The notes under the pieces: generated by a model
Told to the model about the DNA's origin: nothing
Seen by the model: the letters and a program-made list of their open reading frames with translations, nothing else
Databases searched by the model: none
Program-made: the position numbers and the translations under genes
Part shown: one piece after another, positions 35,843-49,091 of the stretch
Layout of the letters: every line of letters begins with the position of its first letter
Numbering within the stretch: the stretch's first letter is position 1
Source of the DNA: Cololabis saira
Taxonomy: Eukaryota > Chordata > Actinopteri > Beloniformes > Belonidae
Direction: 5' to 3'
Length of the DNA: 64,000 nucleotides
Assembly: GCF_033807715.1 (NCBI RefSeq)
Contig: NC_084599.1
Location: forward strand, 9,092,625 to 9,156,624

Positions 35843-37676
35843 TGTGTATATATAAATACTAGAAACCATTGTACTATTTATATTTAATTCGTCTGGACTT
35901 CAAAAATGACCAGTATTCAGATGTTTCTATGAGAGATTTTCCATGCTCGCCTCCTAACTTAGGGATATTACAAACTGCCTAAACTTATGAATCTTCTTAA
36001 TATCTTGATTTAACTTCCTCTTGATGTTGATAGAAAACAAATGTGGTCCACCGTTGTTGTTCCCTAGAAACATCTTTCTAGAAGGCAGCGTTGCACGTTG
36101 CTTGAGGGTATTTAAATGACTCGCACTGAAAGGAGATCGGGTGTTAACTCTTGTTGTGAGATGCTTTTCTTAGTTGGATCGACCCCAGCTGCCCTAAACT
36201 CCACAACTATGTCCAGACCTTAAAAAAGCAAGCAAGCAGAGTGCAGGATTACCAGCAGCGCTATAGATTACCAGAGAGGATTCTGTGCCTTGTGCAGAGT
36301 TACCAAGTGCAACTACAAAGCATGCGCCCAAGGCTTTGACAAACATGAAGGCATGTTATCTGCAACCCTGTGATCTTTTCTGCGTGTAGATGCACCTCGA
36401 AACAAATTGCACCATGTTCTACTCCACTTATCCAACAGGCAGAGAGATGGTCACATATTCATTATTAAGAATTTTTAATATTACCGTTTTGAAGTTGCAT
36501 ACTTGAAAAGCCATTACTTATTATGTACCATCAGAGGCGATAATTATACATATTCAGTCCTTTTTCCATTTTTTTTTGGACCCACGATCTAGTTTTGAGT
36601 CTTTCAGTGCTCCGTTGAGCCATAACATTAAAAGCTCATCCACATATTCTTCTGTGTTTCGCTGCCGTCTTATCATGAGAATTTCCCTCTGGCGACATGA
36701 AAAAGAAGTAAATACTTACTGAGGATTCCTTAAAGCGGCTTTCTATTTTTAGCAGTCTGCAAAGTGTGAACATAAGAAAAGGAAGCCTCATATTCACATG
36801 TGCATTCATCAACGCACGCATTTCTTTTCCGTTTAAGTACCACCTTACTTTGAGGACACAGATATCTATTTCCGTCAAGCAAATTCTTCCTTAGAAATGC
36901 ACGGTGGAGCCTTCGGAAAATTGTGCCATCAAAATAAGCCATTGTTTGTGTGTGAAATTGAGTATGTGTGTAAGTAATGAACCTAAAAGTATAATTAGAA
37001 CATTTTCCTGGCAGTTTCTCAGTGATATTGTCTTGATAGCCCTATTAAAAACGAAATGAGCTGTGATCTTGAAGCAGCACTCCCACTCATGTGAATACTA
37101 CAATTACACTAGTGTGGGGATGTGCTTTTCAAACTGTTTTTCTTCTTCCTCTGTTTAAGAATGCAGGATTTTATGTAAAGGTAAAATAAACGCTCTCATG
37201 ATGGTCAGCCGAATGGGATTGTCTGCTTAAAGCAGGACAAAAGACCTCCTTTCATGGTTTAATATGAGCTTTAGTTTCATTTGAAGGAATATTTCAAAGA
37301 CTTTTATGAACCATGGTCTTGCTCTCGCCGTCTCCCGTCCCTAATATTGGAAAGATCAGCCACAGCAAGTGCTGCTGGCACTTAATGGTAGAAGGTGGAG
37401 TGGAAACGGACCGAGACAGACAGGACTTTTGGTTGCCAAAGGATGGGCAGTAGTCCTGGACAAAAACATCACAGCTAATAACATTGAAATAAACTTGACG
37501 TTATGTACCTACCATTACATGTCAAGTATTGTTATTTTTTTATTTGTGTCATCTATTTCAGCGGGTATCATCACATGGGTTGTGATCATACTGATGCACA
37601 GGGATTGACCGTAACAGGACGTTGGTTTATTTCACTTTCAAAAATGTCCGAAGCAGGGATTTTATGGAAAATAAAA

Positions 37677-37697
37677 ACACACACACACACACACACA
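37677..37697 (+). repeat. Short (AC)n repeat
   Basis: About ten AC units after an A-run. Confidence 0.85.
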
Positions 37698-37829
37698 AAA
37701 ACGTGCTTCATACTGGCGCATTTGTCTCACACTTTTTTTTTGCCAACCGCAGTCTACTAGAAACAAGTCATGAGGCACAATCTGATTTTTTTTTAAACAG
37801 ACAAAACTGATATAAAGTTACTGATTTTC

Positions 37830-37831
<2 letters not shown>

Positions 37832-37892
<61 letters not shown>
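37832..37892 (+). repeat. (TTA)n microsatellite
   Basis: About 20 pure TTA units followed by a looser AATAATGATGATGATAAT segment. Confidence 0.95.
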
Positions 37893-37893
<1 letters not shown>

Positions 37894-39370
37894 AATGATG
37901 ATGATAATATTATCATAGTTGTACTAATGTCACTAGTCAGAATAATGCACTTCTAACTTTATGAGACTGAGAAAGCTCTTAACCTGGTGCAGTTTTGAGA
38001 AAAGAGAGTGAAAATTTAGTGTTTTAATCTGAACGGAAAGCTTTGTAAATACAATAACCTGTATACTGCTAGTTATAATTGTTGGACAGGGAGCAGGATA
38101 AACCAAAAGTGGAGCTGACGGGTTAGATTTAAAAAAAAAAAAAAATCCGCCAAGAAGATTGGTATCAGTGCATCTCTACATATGTTACAAGCAGGATTCA
38201 AACAACAGAACCAGACCATCAGTGCTGAGGTCTGTGGACGGTACTACCCTCCAGACCAAAGTACCGACTCTCAGGTGGAGGATGCTTCACTAGTTGGGTC
38301 GTTGACTCACCAGGGCGGGCTTGCACTCTTGTTTTTAAAGTGTTCTGCAAACAGTGTGTCATTTAAAAAATTCTACATGTAGCGGACGGTAGATTAGAGA
38401 ATCTGTTAAGTAATTCCCTCACTGACCATGGGGATCAGGAATTATTTAAAAATTGTAAATTAAAGCAAAAATAATATAATTTTAATAAAAATCATAATTT
38501 TTTTAATTAATTTTACATTTAAAAAAGTCCTACCCCTAGAAAGTGTAAAACGGACTCCATTCTCACTACAGAAATAAATAGTCATTTGAAGAGGAATGTG
38601 TGCAGAGGTCCAGTTACGTACCGCAGGGGAAGCCACATAAGGCAGTTAAACCCGCTCACCCTTGAAGCACATGCCAGTTTGCGGTACTAAATTGGTTTGC
38701 TTATATCAGTTGACTAAATGATGCCTTGTAACCATGCACTGCACATTCTCATCTGTTGTATCATCAGAGGGCATCACACCTCTGTGAGCGATCAGTTAGA
38801 CTCCCCTGACGCTTGACATGTGCAAGCTGCTGTAAATAAATACTGCTGCGCCGATGACCACGCTGCCGAACGGCGCGGCGTACTATGATGGTCCACACGC
38901 GAGCTGTTTACCGAGTGCTTCGTGGACTAAAGGTCAGCGTGCTGGAAAACTGATCTTGGAGGTCAGGAATTTGAATCGGATCTCCATCACTTGGTAACGC
39001 CAACACATCGGAGGGATTCTCCTCAGCCGCTGCTTCCAGGTTTATAACAGGCTCTGTGTTCTTTGACAAATCTCCAGTGTAAATAGTCACGAGTGTGAGC
39101 AGGGATCAGAACCATTAGGGGTCGCGGTGTCAATCGGTGAGTTTCCGGCAGCAGGAGCTCCGGGTGAATCTGACCGGCAGGAAACTCTAACAGGGCCGTG
39201 TCCTCGGCCCCTTCAGCCGCCGGGTCTTTGTTCTGCTTCAACGCCACACAAGAACCTTGGACTGAACAAATAACACAACTGACCACAAGGTGGCTGTAAT
39301 GTTTGGTGTTTTTTTACCGGCAGCTTTTTAACTGATTACAGCAAAAGAATAAAGAGAAGAAGAAACACAG

Positions 39371-39881
39371 ACTGCGTTTACATGCAACCCGAATATGAGC
39401 CCTGGGTTACTCCTTTTAAAACCTGAATATTGGGTCATGTAAACGCCAAACAGAATATCCCCATCAAACGGAACATGAATTTGATTTCTGCACATGCTCT
39501 GTTCACAAGGAATCCTGGTCTTTTGAGTCCAGGAAGTTCTTATAAACACAGAGAAACCAAGACCAAGAGGAGACTAATCACTTCATAAATGTAATGAAGG
39601 ATATGAACATTTCTGCATTTGTAGACGGTAGAAAGTACCGGGATAGTGAGATTTACAAGAAGGTGAGAGAAAAGTTGCGCAAAGCAGCATTTGTTTTGAA
39701 TTTGGATACAGGAAGAAGAAGCGGAAATTACGGGAATTGCGTCATGATGTTCTCCGCGCGTCGGTGGTTTGATCCAGATATCCCGAATGATTAATCACCA
39801 TGTAAACGGAATATTCCGAATGTTTCAGTAACCGGAATATTAGCAATAACCCGAATTTTGACTGAATGTAAACGTAATCAT
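39371..39881 (+). mobile_element. DNA transposon of unassigned type, 10-bp flanking repeats
   Basis: The ends GCGTTTACATGCAACCCGAA and (reverse complement) ACGTTTACATTCAGTCAAAA with further GGAATATTCC-type inner repeats form an imperfect inverted repeat. AGAAACACAG occurs directly on both sides (39361-39370, 39882-39891). A + strand frame at 39594-39794 (66 codons) has DSEIYKKVREKLRKAAF, which could be one helix of a Myb/SANT-like DNA-binding domain as carried by several transposons; this is weak. The long direct repeat does not fit hAT (8), Tc1 (TA) or Harbinger (3) well. Confidence 0.65.
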
Positions 39882-40288
39882 AGAAACACAGAATGCTACT
39901 TGTGTTTTTTCAACAAACACAGTGACGGTAAAGATTGAGATTTTAAAAACAAAACCTAAACCGATGAGTCGCCCCATCTATCATTTTTTTTCTTGAAGTC
40001 TTCAACTTCATGAAATGTACTTGCGGCTAAATGTTTCAGTCCAAATGGTTTAAATGAGTTGTGGTGGTATGATTTATGTTCACGTGATAGTGCTGAACGT
40101 AACTTAGACATCAGACCAGCAGCGACCCCCCGCCAACCTCAGTACCTCACCTACCAAGGGAACATTCCTCACCCTTGAAAACCTTGAAAGCCACTTTTGC
40201 AAGGCCCTTCCTGGTAATGGTCAATGGTTTGGCCCCAAAAAATCCACCCAGAACCTCGCTAACAAAAACGGGCCCAATCTTCTCATCC

Positions 40289-40332
40289 TAAAATCGAGAC
40301 ATTTCACGTCTTCGTGAAATGTCTCGATTTTA
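40289..40332. repeat. Perfect 20-bp inverted repeat with 4-base loop
   Basis: TAAAATCGAGACATTTCACG, loop TCTT, then the exact complement. On either strand a transcript would form a strong hairpin. There is no U-tract, so it is not an RNA polymerase III terminator; no gene is attached. Confidence 0.85.
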
Positions 40333-41421
40333 AGGAAGTTTCTTGTTTTACACAAACAAGTGAAAAATCTCCAGTCTTGGGGAAAGATGTGCAGGAACTG
40401 ACCAGTCTACCTCTCTTCCTGCATCTCATGAGGCCAGGAGCTAGAAGTTGACCTTTTCACTGCTGTGACCAGTGTTTTTCTCGAAGCAGCACCTCATCTA
40501 CATATTTTTTGCAGACTGAGCAACTTCCCTGCATACGTCGTGCTGTATTTGAGCAGAAACCGTACATACCAGTATTATTTGGTTTTGAAAAGGGCTTCGG
40601 AGGTGTATTTATCCTTCTCTGACCGGTGGTGTTTTTTAAGGATGTGGTATTTGCACGCTGATCGTGAAAAGACCCACCCGTTTTATTGGCTATCTCATAG
40701 TCTTGAAATAAGGGCAAACCCTTCCTCCCAAGGCTCTTGGCGCATCTGTTCATGGTTAACAACTATAACCTACCTCTGCTCTGTGTCCGCTTTGATTAAA
40801 CACAGAAGTCTGTTTGCACAATTAGAAGCAGTTCAACTAATAAAAAGCTGCTTCCTCTTTAATATTCATGAAATTGAGAGCATTCTTTAAAGACATGCCT
40901 CACCATAGGACCTTTAGTGCGTACAACTAACTCCAGAATGTTCTTGGAAAGGACTGAATAAGGAATGAGGTGGAGATCAGGTCAGTGAAGTTCCTAAATG
41001 CTGCTTAATCTGTCCATTAGCTCGTCTCAGCCGGAACTTCCTGTGCTTGCTTTCAAGTTTATTTTTGTTAGTTGCTGATTGGCTGCTTCACTCCCCCAGC
41101 ACATCAGAAGTGTTTTTCACATAAGTGCTCATAAATAATCCCTGTCACCCTGCTCTCTTCACGCCTCCCCCTCTCCGAGACGAACGCCACAGCTGGTAAA
41201 TAATCGGCCGGGTCAATATCTGTCATTACAGTTCAGTGAGCCCCGCGAGTCTAAAATATCTGAGCGGTGTATTTTCCTGGTTTCAACCTCTCGCCGTGTT
41301 TCTGAAGTAAAGGCATGCAGATACAGGGGTTATTCTTGTGATGAGTTTGTGATACCAACACTCACGCGGACTTAAAGTGGCTTTTACAGACTTTTAAGAG
41401 AGGGTGTTTATAAATCCCCAT

Positions 41422-42144
41422 TAGGGCTGGGGATCGATTCAAATGTCAAGAATCGATTCGATTCCGATTCTTAAGATTCAGAATCGATTATCAAGATTTG
41501 ATTCGATTCGATTCCGAAATCAATTTGGGTTAGTGTTATTAAAACAGTTTAAAGTTTAAAACAGCAAGTATTGGCAGCTAATGATGCTGTAAGGACCAAT
41601 CAGCTCCCAGAATGCTGATAGAACTGCTTTCAGAAACATCTTGGGTCAGAATTACCAAACAGATCCAGGGAGGAAACAGAGACGGATGAAATCGGTTTTA
41701 TTTTTTTCCCACATTCCGTTTTTATTTGTTCCATTTTCGGTCTATTTTGGTTTTTAATTTTTGAGCATTTGGTTTTTAGCATTTTTTGCAAATGTAACCC
41801 CAAGACAGTATATAAAGTAATGACATATAGACAATTTATGCAATTATAACCTAACACTTTAATGTTTTCATACCTTTAAACATATTTAAAGACAAAAACA
41901 TGGCACCAGTTATTCTCGTGTCCAACAAAACATTCCTTTTTTGGGGATAAACAAAAAAATAACCAAGAGTTGTAATGTAATGATGAAAAAAAAATACATA
42001 AATAAATAAAATAAAAAAAATAAAATAAAAAAGAAATCCCAAAAAATTAAAAAAAATCGATCTTTAGACATATGAATCGATTTTTAGGAATTAATAAGAG
42101 AATCGATTTAGAATTGGGAAATCGATTTTTTCAACACAGGCCTA
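41422..42144. mobile_element. Non-autonomous hAT element, 723 bp, exact 8-bp duplication
   Basis: It begins TAGGGCTGGGGATCGATTCA and its reverse complement begins TAGGCCTGTGTTG. The duplication ATCCCCAT is exact (41414-41421, 42145-42152). Both ends have repeated AATCGATT motifs. No transposase frame. Confidence 0.92.
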
Positions 42145-45100
42145 ATCCCCATCATTTAAACGCAGGGACGAGGAGTGAGGAGGCTGCAGAAAAGCTCTGA
42201 CGTCATCCAAAGCCACCCAAGTTAAACAAACAGGATTGGAACCTGCCCTTCAGTTAATCTGAAAAGGAATAATGACACGTGAGATGTTGAATCCCATGCC
42301 AGCCGGAGCCGGTCAGAGACGGAGGAACAGAAGTTTTTACCGCCCTTTGTCTTCCCACGACGCCCCTGACAGCGTTTCAACAGCTCCTGCGTTCCCACGC
42401 TGGATTCAGCCGTCCATTACAGAGTTATTGAAGCCGTCTGTGCTAATGCGGCGATTCAGGCGTACTCCTCACTAATTATTATTCACAGGTAGGCCGAGAG
42501 TCATCACGGTTCATTCACAAAGCAGACAGCGAAACCCTCTGCACAAACACTGGCCCCTGCTGGCTTCTCCTGTGCACACAAACACGTCGTCTCCGGGGTT
42601 TTCTTTCTCGTTTTCTTCGGAGCGTTGCTGAAACTCTCTTCCTCTCTGCCCTGCTCACATCCTCTTCAGTCCTCAGATGGGAGTTCATAATTCTCGCCTG
42701 GATTGGAGTCCCTGAAACGTGTGCACTTTGTAAACTTTTTTTTCTCTCTCCCCGTCTCTCTCCCGCCCGCCGAGGCAGCGTCCCCAGAGCGGGCCGGCCT
42801 CTGTATTTTGTCGGCTGTGGTGTTTTAGCTGTAAACTTTGGTCAGGAGCTTTATTTCAGGGTGTCAGATAAAACCATGCAGTTGTTTCAGGAGGGAAGGA
42901 GAAGGGTATATCATGGTTTGTCTGGGAGGTGAAATTACACAGGAGGTGGACGACGCTGTACTGCAAAAGGGGAAGTGCAGGCTGCCAATACATTGATTTG
43001 AGGAGATAACCTGTATGAGTCTTCATTATGTCCACCACACGCGCTTAAATATAGCCCCAGGCTACCACACGAGGAAGCGGCAGGGAAATGACTCTGAGTT
43101 CTCACCCAAAACCAGGGAAACCTGCATCCTGTTTAATATGGCATCCGCTCCGTTCCCAGGACTTGCGATGCTGCGCAGAAAAAGACGCCAAATAAGTTTC
43201 ATCTCCGTCCCCGACAATTTGTGCAGTCATTTGTTGTTGTTGTTGTTGTTCCCAGATTGCTCGTGGCACCCCTCTCCACACTCTCAGATTTTTGAATATC
43301 TGTTTGCAGGAGGATGTGTCAGTTCTCAGCAGATGACCTAGTTTTCACACACGCAACATCTTACACACATTGAAGGGCCCCTCTACATACATTACACGTC
43401 TGTGAAACTCTGAGGTCGATCCCTTCGTATGAATTCACTCTCCAGCCTGGATTTGAGTGGCTGCTGAACATGTCAGTTATGGGATTGGTTCGTTTTTAAT
43501 TATTGCTGGCTGCTTTGTATACAGCTGCTCAACTCTACAGCTGACTGCTCTTTTTTTGTTTTTTGTTTTTTTGTTTTTTCCTCTTAGCATCTAATTGGAG
43601 CTGAACAGCATGACCTATTTTGTTTGCGGAGAATGTATACTTTATCTGTGCCTCCTCAGATCGTGGCCCTGAGCTCAAATTGAAGCCCCGGTGATGGCTC
43701 TTCTGGAACTGGGAGGCTGCGCAGATCACTCCTAAACTGTTTAGCATCGCAGGTAACAAATTAATCGACTGGATTACACGAGGACAGGAACGTGTCTCCG
43801 TTCATGCGCGTTGCTAGAAAGGAGTTAATAATGCAGCTGACGAGGCCCCACTAACAACGCTGTTGTTACTTTTGGCTCAAGCGGAGTACCCACTGCGTCA
43901 TTTCTCTGCACAGAGAAGGTGTTTCCTCAGCCGGGTCAGGCTTCTGAATGAATCACCGTCCGTAATGAGGGACCTCCCAAAGTTCCCACTGAAGCGCTCT
44001 GTTGTGCCAGCAGAAAACAAAGAGCGGTCTCTGCAGCGTGTACTCAGATACAGCTACCCACCACAAATGAATAGCTCAAAGTACAAGTTCTTTCACCCTC
44101 GCATGGTCGATTATGGACGGCACACTCTGTCCTCACACACACGCGCGGAAACACACACAAACTCACCCAGAGGATAGTGTGACTGATCCAGCAATCCTCT
44201 CATTGTTTTGGTAAAATGGAGTCGCCTAAGCTGCTTTAATCACTCATTTAGTGTTGTACCAACAAACGCATATTTTTAGATATTTCCAATCCAATAAAGA
44301 AAATATCTAATCCCTGGTGAACCTTTAGCACTTCAGCGGTCCGTTTGCTGCTGTTGTTTATCATTACTCTTTAATCATCCACTTCACTTCCAAGGCCCTC
44401 TGTCCATTTCAGACCCAGCGGTTGTAATTCAGGGAAACAAAGACGCTGGAGTGTCAGACTGTAAGCCGAGTAAAGCGTCAGCTTCTTGACTGAAACAAGC
44501 TGTTTTTGTTTGTTGTTTTTTTTGCTTGTTTTGTTTGTTTTTTCATTGTGAAGTCCACCACCATTTAATCTGTGGATAAGTATGTCTGTGAGTGATCCCG
44601 TCCTCGGTTTATGCTGATCAGGCAGGGAACGCTCAGCCATTGTTGAAGGTAAGACATCAGCTTTTGGTTGAAGGTGCGACGCTGCGTGTCGACAGAGGAA
44701 CAGAAGACGAGGCTGAATGACGGCTGCAGGTTTAGAGATGCAGATTACTGTCGGCTAGCTGTTGTCTTTCATCGGACTCATCCTGCACATTCAGCTTCCG
44801 CCTCATTGTCTTTGCATGTTGCATGTGGACAAAGCAAAATAAATAGAAACAACACAAAAAAAAGGCAGCTGAGAAAACACAACGTCTCCTAAAGCCAACT
44901 GTTTTTTGTTTAGTTTGAACCAAATATTTCCTATCTGGTGGCAAAAATTGAATCTTCTCCCCCGTAGCCCCCATAGGCCTAGTGTACTTCATATAACTAA
45001 ATTCTGCTACAAGTCTCTATAAAGGAAGATTATGTTTTCAGATTGGAACCCGCTAATATCTCTGGATGATGGTTAATATAAACACAAGGCGTGTTGTTTG

Positions 45101-48100
45101 TCACCTCGTGCCTGAAGGCGAGGTAAGGGGAGTAGGGAAGGCGTTATCCACGTACCTGTGTGGGCATGTAGGCTGACGTATTGTCCCAACATCAGCAGGG
45201 TAGGCTAATATGCAAAATAAGAAATGCTCAAGTTACGTGATCAACAAACGTTTCCCACGACCCGCCACCCGGGTTAGTCACGTTTACATTAATCCTGACC
45301 TGCGGTTAAAACTTAGAGAGTTATTCACGGGGCAGATGGACACGCCCCCCCCACGTCGGTCAATGTAAAAGGGGCTACTGACTGTCAAGACATTACATAA
45401 ACCTCAGGTTAAATTTCTTTTTTTTTTTTCTTAGTTTTACAAAATGACGATTATCTTGCAGCTTTTTAAAGTCAAAAAACTTTCCACAATTCCCCATTAA
45501 AATCTGTAATAATTCTGTACTTTTAAGGCTCACAGTTGCATAACGCCTTAATCAAACGTCTGTGGTCAACATATTACAAAAGCCCCTAATTTACAGGATT
45601 GTTGGTGTTTTTATTTGTTCCAGAAATCAAAGCTATTGTGACACAATCAGCTTTGCTTTTTTTTTTTTTTCTTTTAACAACTGGAGCTCTCTCGTCTCAT
45701 TTATAATAAAACTCAATTGCAAAAGCATGTCGTGTTGCACAATGTCCCCCCAACCAACGTGAGCTTGATTATTTGAGGGTGAATGTTTTGTTTACCAATG
45801 GTAACAACTCTTTCTGCAGCTCAACTTAAACATGAACCCGTATTGTAAGCCGTGAACATTCAGGCCGAGACTGAGAGACAAACCGGGTCTTCCCTCGACC
45901 AGTCGGTTCAGAGTTTCAGGATTCTTCTCAGACGATCTGGCTCCTTACTAGGAATAGTTTTGGGTGGGAAATCTCTCCTGTTGGCCCCTGTTTGGTTTCT
46001 GGTGGTGGAAGTGGGGTCTTTCAGTCCATCCCTGGTCCTTGGGGCACGCTCTCCTGCATCTTTTATCCTTTTAGATGTCTCTTTGCATCAAGTAGCAAGA
46101 TGAGTTGTTTGTGTGTGTGTATGATCAGTACCATAGGTCGGATCGGCCCCATAGTTTCTGTTTTCCTGCATAACAGCAGGTGATGGTGTGTAAATAGTTG
46201 CAGCCTGCGTCTCTCCTCTGCTCCGTTGTTCCACCTCGCCTAACAAAGGTGCAGATGTGATGCCCTGAGAACAGTTGTCTCTGCTGTTCAGTCACTATCG
46301 CTTCAGTGGGAGCAGGAAACACAAAGCCTGAGGTTTGATTCTTAGCGGGACACGGTGCTGTCAGGGCATCAGGTGAGAGCATGTCATGAGCCCCCCGGCC
46401 CTCACCAAACTCCACTCCTCACATAATCACTTCTGACACAATGCCAATTCCACGGTAGGTGGTGCACACACCTTTATTCATAGATGTGGCAGTCGGGCGG
46501 CGATCGGCTCCCAAACTGTGTCATGCTTTATCACGCAACAGCGGTCACTTCCAGATGCTGCTGTTATTTTTGACTTTAAGTGGCCTGGCATTTAACAATG
46601 CTCAGCAAATCATTTGAGGGTGTTTGATGGTCCATCAGGATGTCTTTCATGACCCCAACCCATAAAGCCTCTTCATACTCGCTGCACTATACGATGGAAA
46701 TAGGCGCCGCTGTCAACACATTCTCTACTAAATTTAGCCACTAACTTCTGTGAAAGTGCGGCTGAGTGTCCTGAGGGCACGGGGGAAACAATTTACTGAA
46801 TTGAGCCGAACGCAACTCTGAAAATCACGTCTGCAGCACGTATGGCTGCTTTACCGTTTCTATTGTTGTCTGTGAAAAGCTGAACAGAAACTGCGAGGCA
46901 ATCATAAAGCATGCAGGGAAGCAATTTCTTTCTCTTATTCAAGTGAAAAATTATTCCATGCTGTCACAAAAGACTCCTTAACAAGGTGCTTTAAACTCTG
47001 TGGTAGTGCATTGCTGCGGGGCGTCAAAAAGTGGATACGATATAAATGTAACTTAAGCTCAAAAAGTCTGTTTCTGGTAATAGCAGCATTTCTTTGCCTC
47101 TCTAAAGTGCTTTTGATGTGGAGCTAAGATTAACAGTGTTAAATTGTCCACCGCACTGTCTCAGACTAGCAGCAGGTCGACAGGAGCGTCTCTATGAGGG
47201 GATAAGACCTGTACAGGTGTGCAAAGAGCTCTGGAGACCTCCCTGCATACCGCTTTGACCACTACTAAGAAAGAGCACAGCGTTTAAGGTGGCAGCAAAG
47301 GAATAACCAACCACAATGAACCGTTTCCTTTCATCTGCTGCTAATCCTCCCTCGTGCGGTCTTGCCCGGTGTCAGCTGAGCCGCTGAGGTGGCTCGCCGT
47401 GCTAAGGGATCCAGGAGCTCCGGCGGCCCGGCTGCTGTCCAGAGACGGCTTCGGCGCGGCAGATTCTCACATCGAATGTGTTGACCCCTCCCTGCTAACG
47501 AGGCCCGCTGTTTGGCCTTCCATCATCAGCCCTCAGAAATGTGAGCCGGGCCTAGCAGGAGTCTTGATTGGTAACACCGTGGAGTGGAAGCAGAGCTCAG
47601 CTTTTCTCACCGTCTCTGGAAATAAACATAGAGGGCCGCCGGCTGCTCTTATTTCACATGAACTGTATGTTTGCATTACGCTCTTTGAAGTGTTGTTGTA
47701 TTTACATCACCTTGGGATGAGACAGATTAATATCAGGTGTTTTTCCTATTTAATACTACTATACAGTACTGATAGGGTCATTCAGTTTACTTTATAAAGG
47801 ATACTTTGTTTATCTCTAAAGGGAAATTAATAAATTATTTTAGTCCATGAGCCAAATGTGATCCTCGGACACGATAAATAGAAATCTAAAGTATTGATGT
47901 CAGAAGTAAATTGTAAATCAACACTGCTTTCTCTAATTCAGAACTGAAAACTGTGGTTTGATCCTAGATAGATGTTAAAATACGCTGCTGATGCAGATGA
48001 AGGTGCCATCTGCTCTGTGTTGACGTTGTAAGCTTGCCATTTATTGCCTTTACACAAAAGAAATAAGGTAAAATGAGCGACAGTCTGAAACGGTCATGCA

Positions 48101-48760
48101 TGAACGTAGCTTTAAAATGTTGAAACCTGCTCAGAAACTGCCCCAAACTTTAAACGTACGATAATGTTTATAAAACAGATGAAGCAATACAGTAACACCA
48201 TAGCGCTCGTAGCCTTCTTACGGCATGTCGTCAACAGAACCAAACACATGAATATGTTTAAATTATTAATGAAAGTTTTACATCATCCAGAGATGTCAGG
48301 AAAATGTGTTGTTTTTGTGTGTAATTCATGAATATTTCTCAGAGAGGCCTAATACATTTCATGTTTATACAGCTTAACTTAGACACGGCTGCCCCAAATT
48401 CTCATGATGCACACAAACCACATGAGGTATGTTAAAGTATGAAGTGTTTCTGATTCAGGACACTTCTGATGTTTGGTTCAAGTTTTTTTTTTCTGTTCTT
48501 TTGTTCTCACACCACCAGCCAACCTACCTGTTGTGATCGCCGGTGTTCACCGAACATAACCCAACGAAAGCTTTCACATGAGATTCTCCAAATGCTCTGT
48601 TTTTCTCAGCCTCTGAATTTACACTCAATGTTCATGGATCATTTGAACTTTTAAATGATCTGATTGTTGATGGCCTTACAAATCAGCAGCGGTCTCTTGC
48701 ACAGGTGAAGCTGTTCTAGATTCAAAGTGGGAGTAAAAATTCACCCCATTGCCAGGTCTT

Positions 48761-49091
48761 TTTTTTTTCCTAATATTTTTTTGTCCCCGATTTTTTACCC
48801 ATTTCATCACCCAGTGCTCATACCTAAGTAACAGTCCTGGGCATTGTTCCCCTCTGCCAACCCAGGGAGGGCCCTACACTGGGCTCAGGTCTCCTTCTTA
48901 TCCTGAGGAGTGACGGACCGCTTCTTTTCACCAAACAGGGTGAGGATTCTCTGACCGGACGTAGCGCGTGGAAGGATCACGTTATTCCGGCCAGATCCTC
49001 CCCAGCCCATCTGGCGCCCCAGTTGGCCAGAGGGGGCATGTATAGCCCAGGACTGTGTGCATGTTTTTGTGAGGGTAGCTCACATTAGCTA
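48761..49091 (-). mobile_element. SINE copy (S3) with 16-bp target duplication
   Basis: Minus-strand SINE of 331 bp of the same family as the copies near 34 kb. It is bounded by a perfect 16-bp direct repeat CCCATTGCCAGGTCTT (48745-48760 and 49092-49107). The 5' end is truncated at GGGTAGCTAATGTGAGC compared with S2, so the tRNA-like head is absent. Clean duplications and strong similarity to S2 suggest a recent insertion by LINE machinery. Confidence 0.92.

Noticed and set aside
40465..40890. + strand frame of 141 codons
   Set aside because: No recognisable family, no splice context; overlapping minus frame of 101 codons suggests only locally low stop density.
47354..47797. + strand frame of 147 codons
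   Set aside because: No family resemblance and no flanking splice signals that would join LPP in frame; exons C and D already join perfectly.
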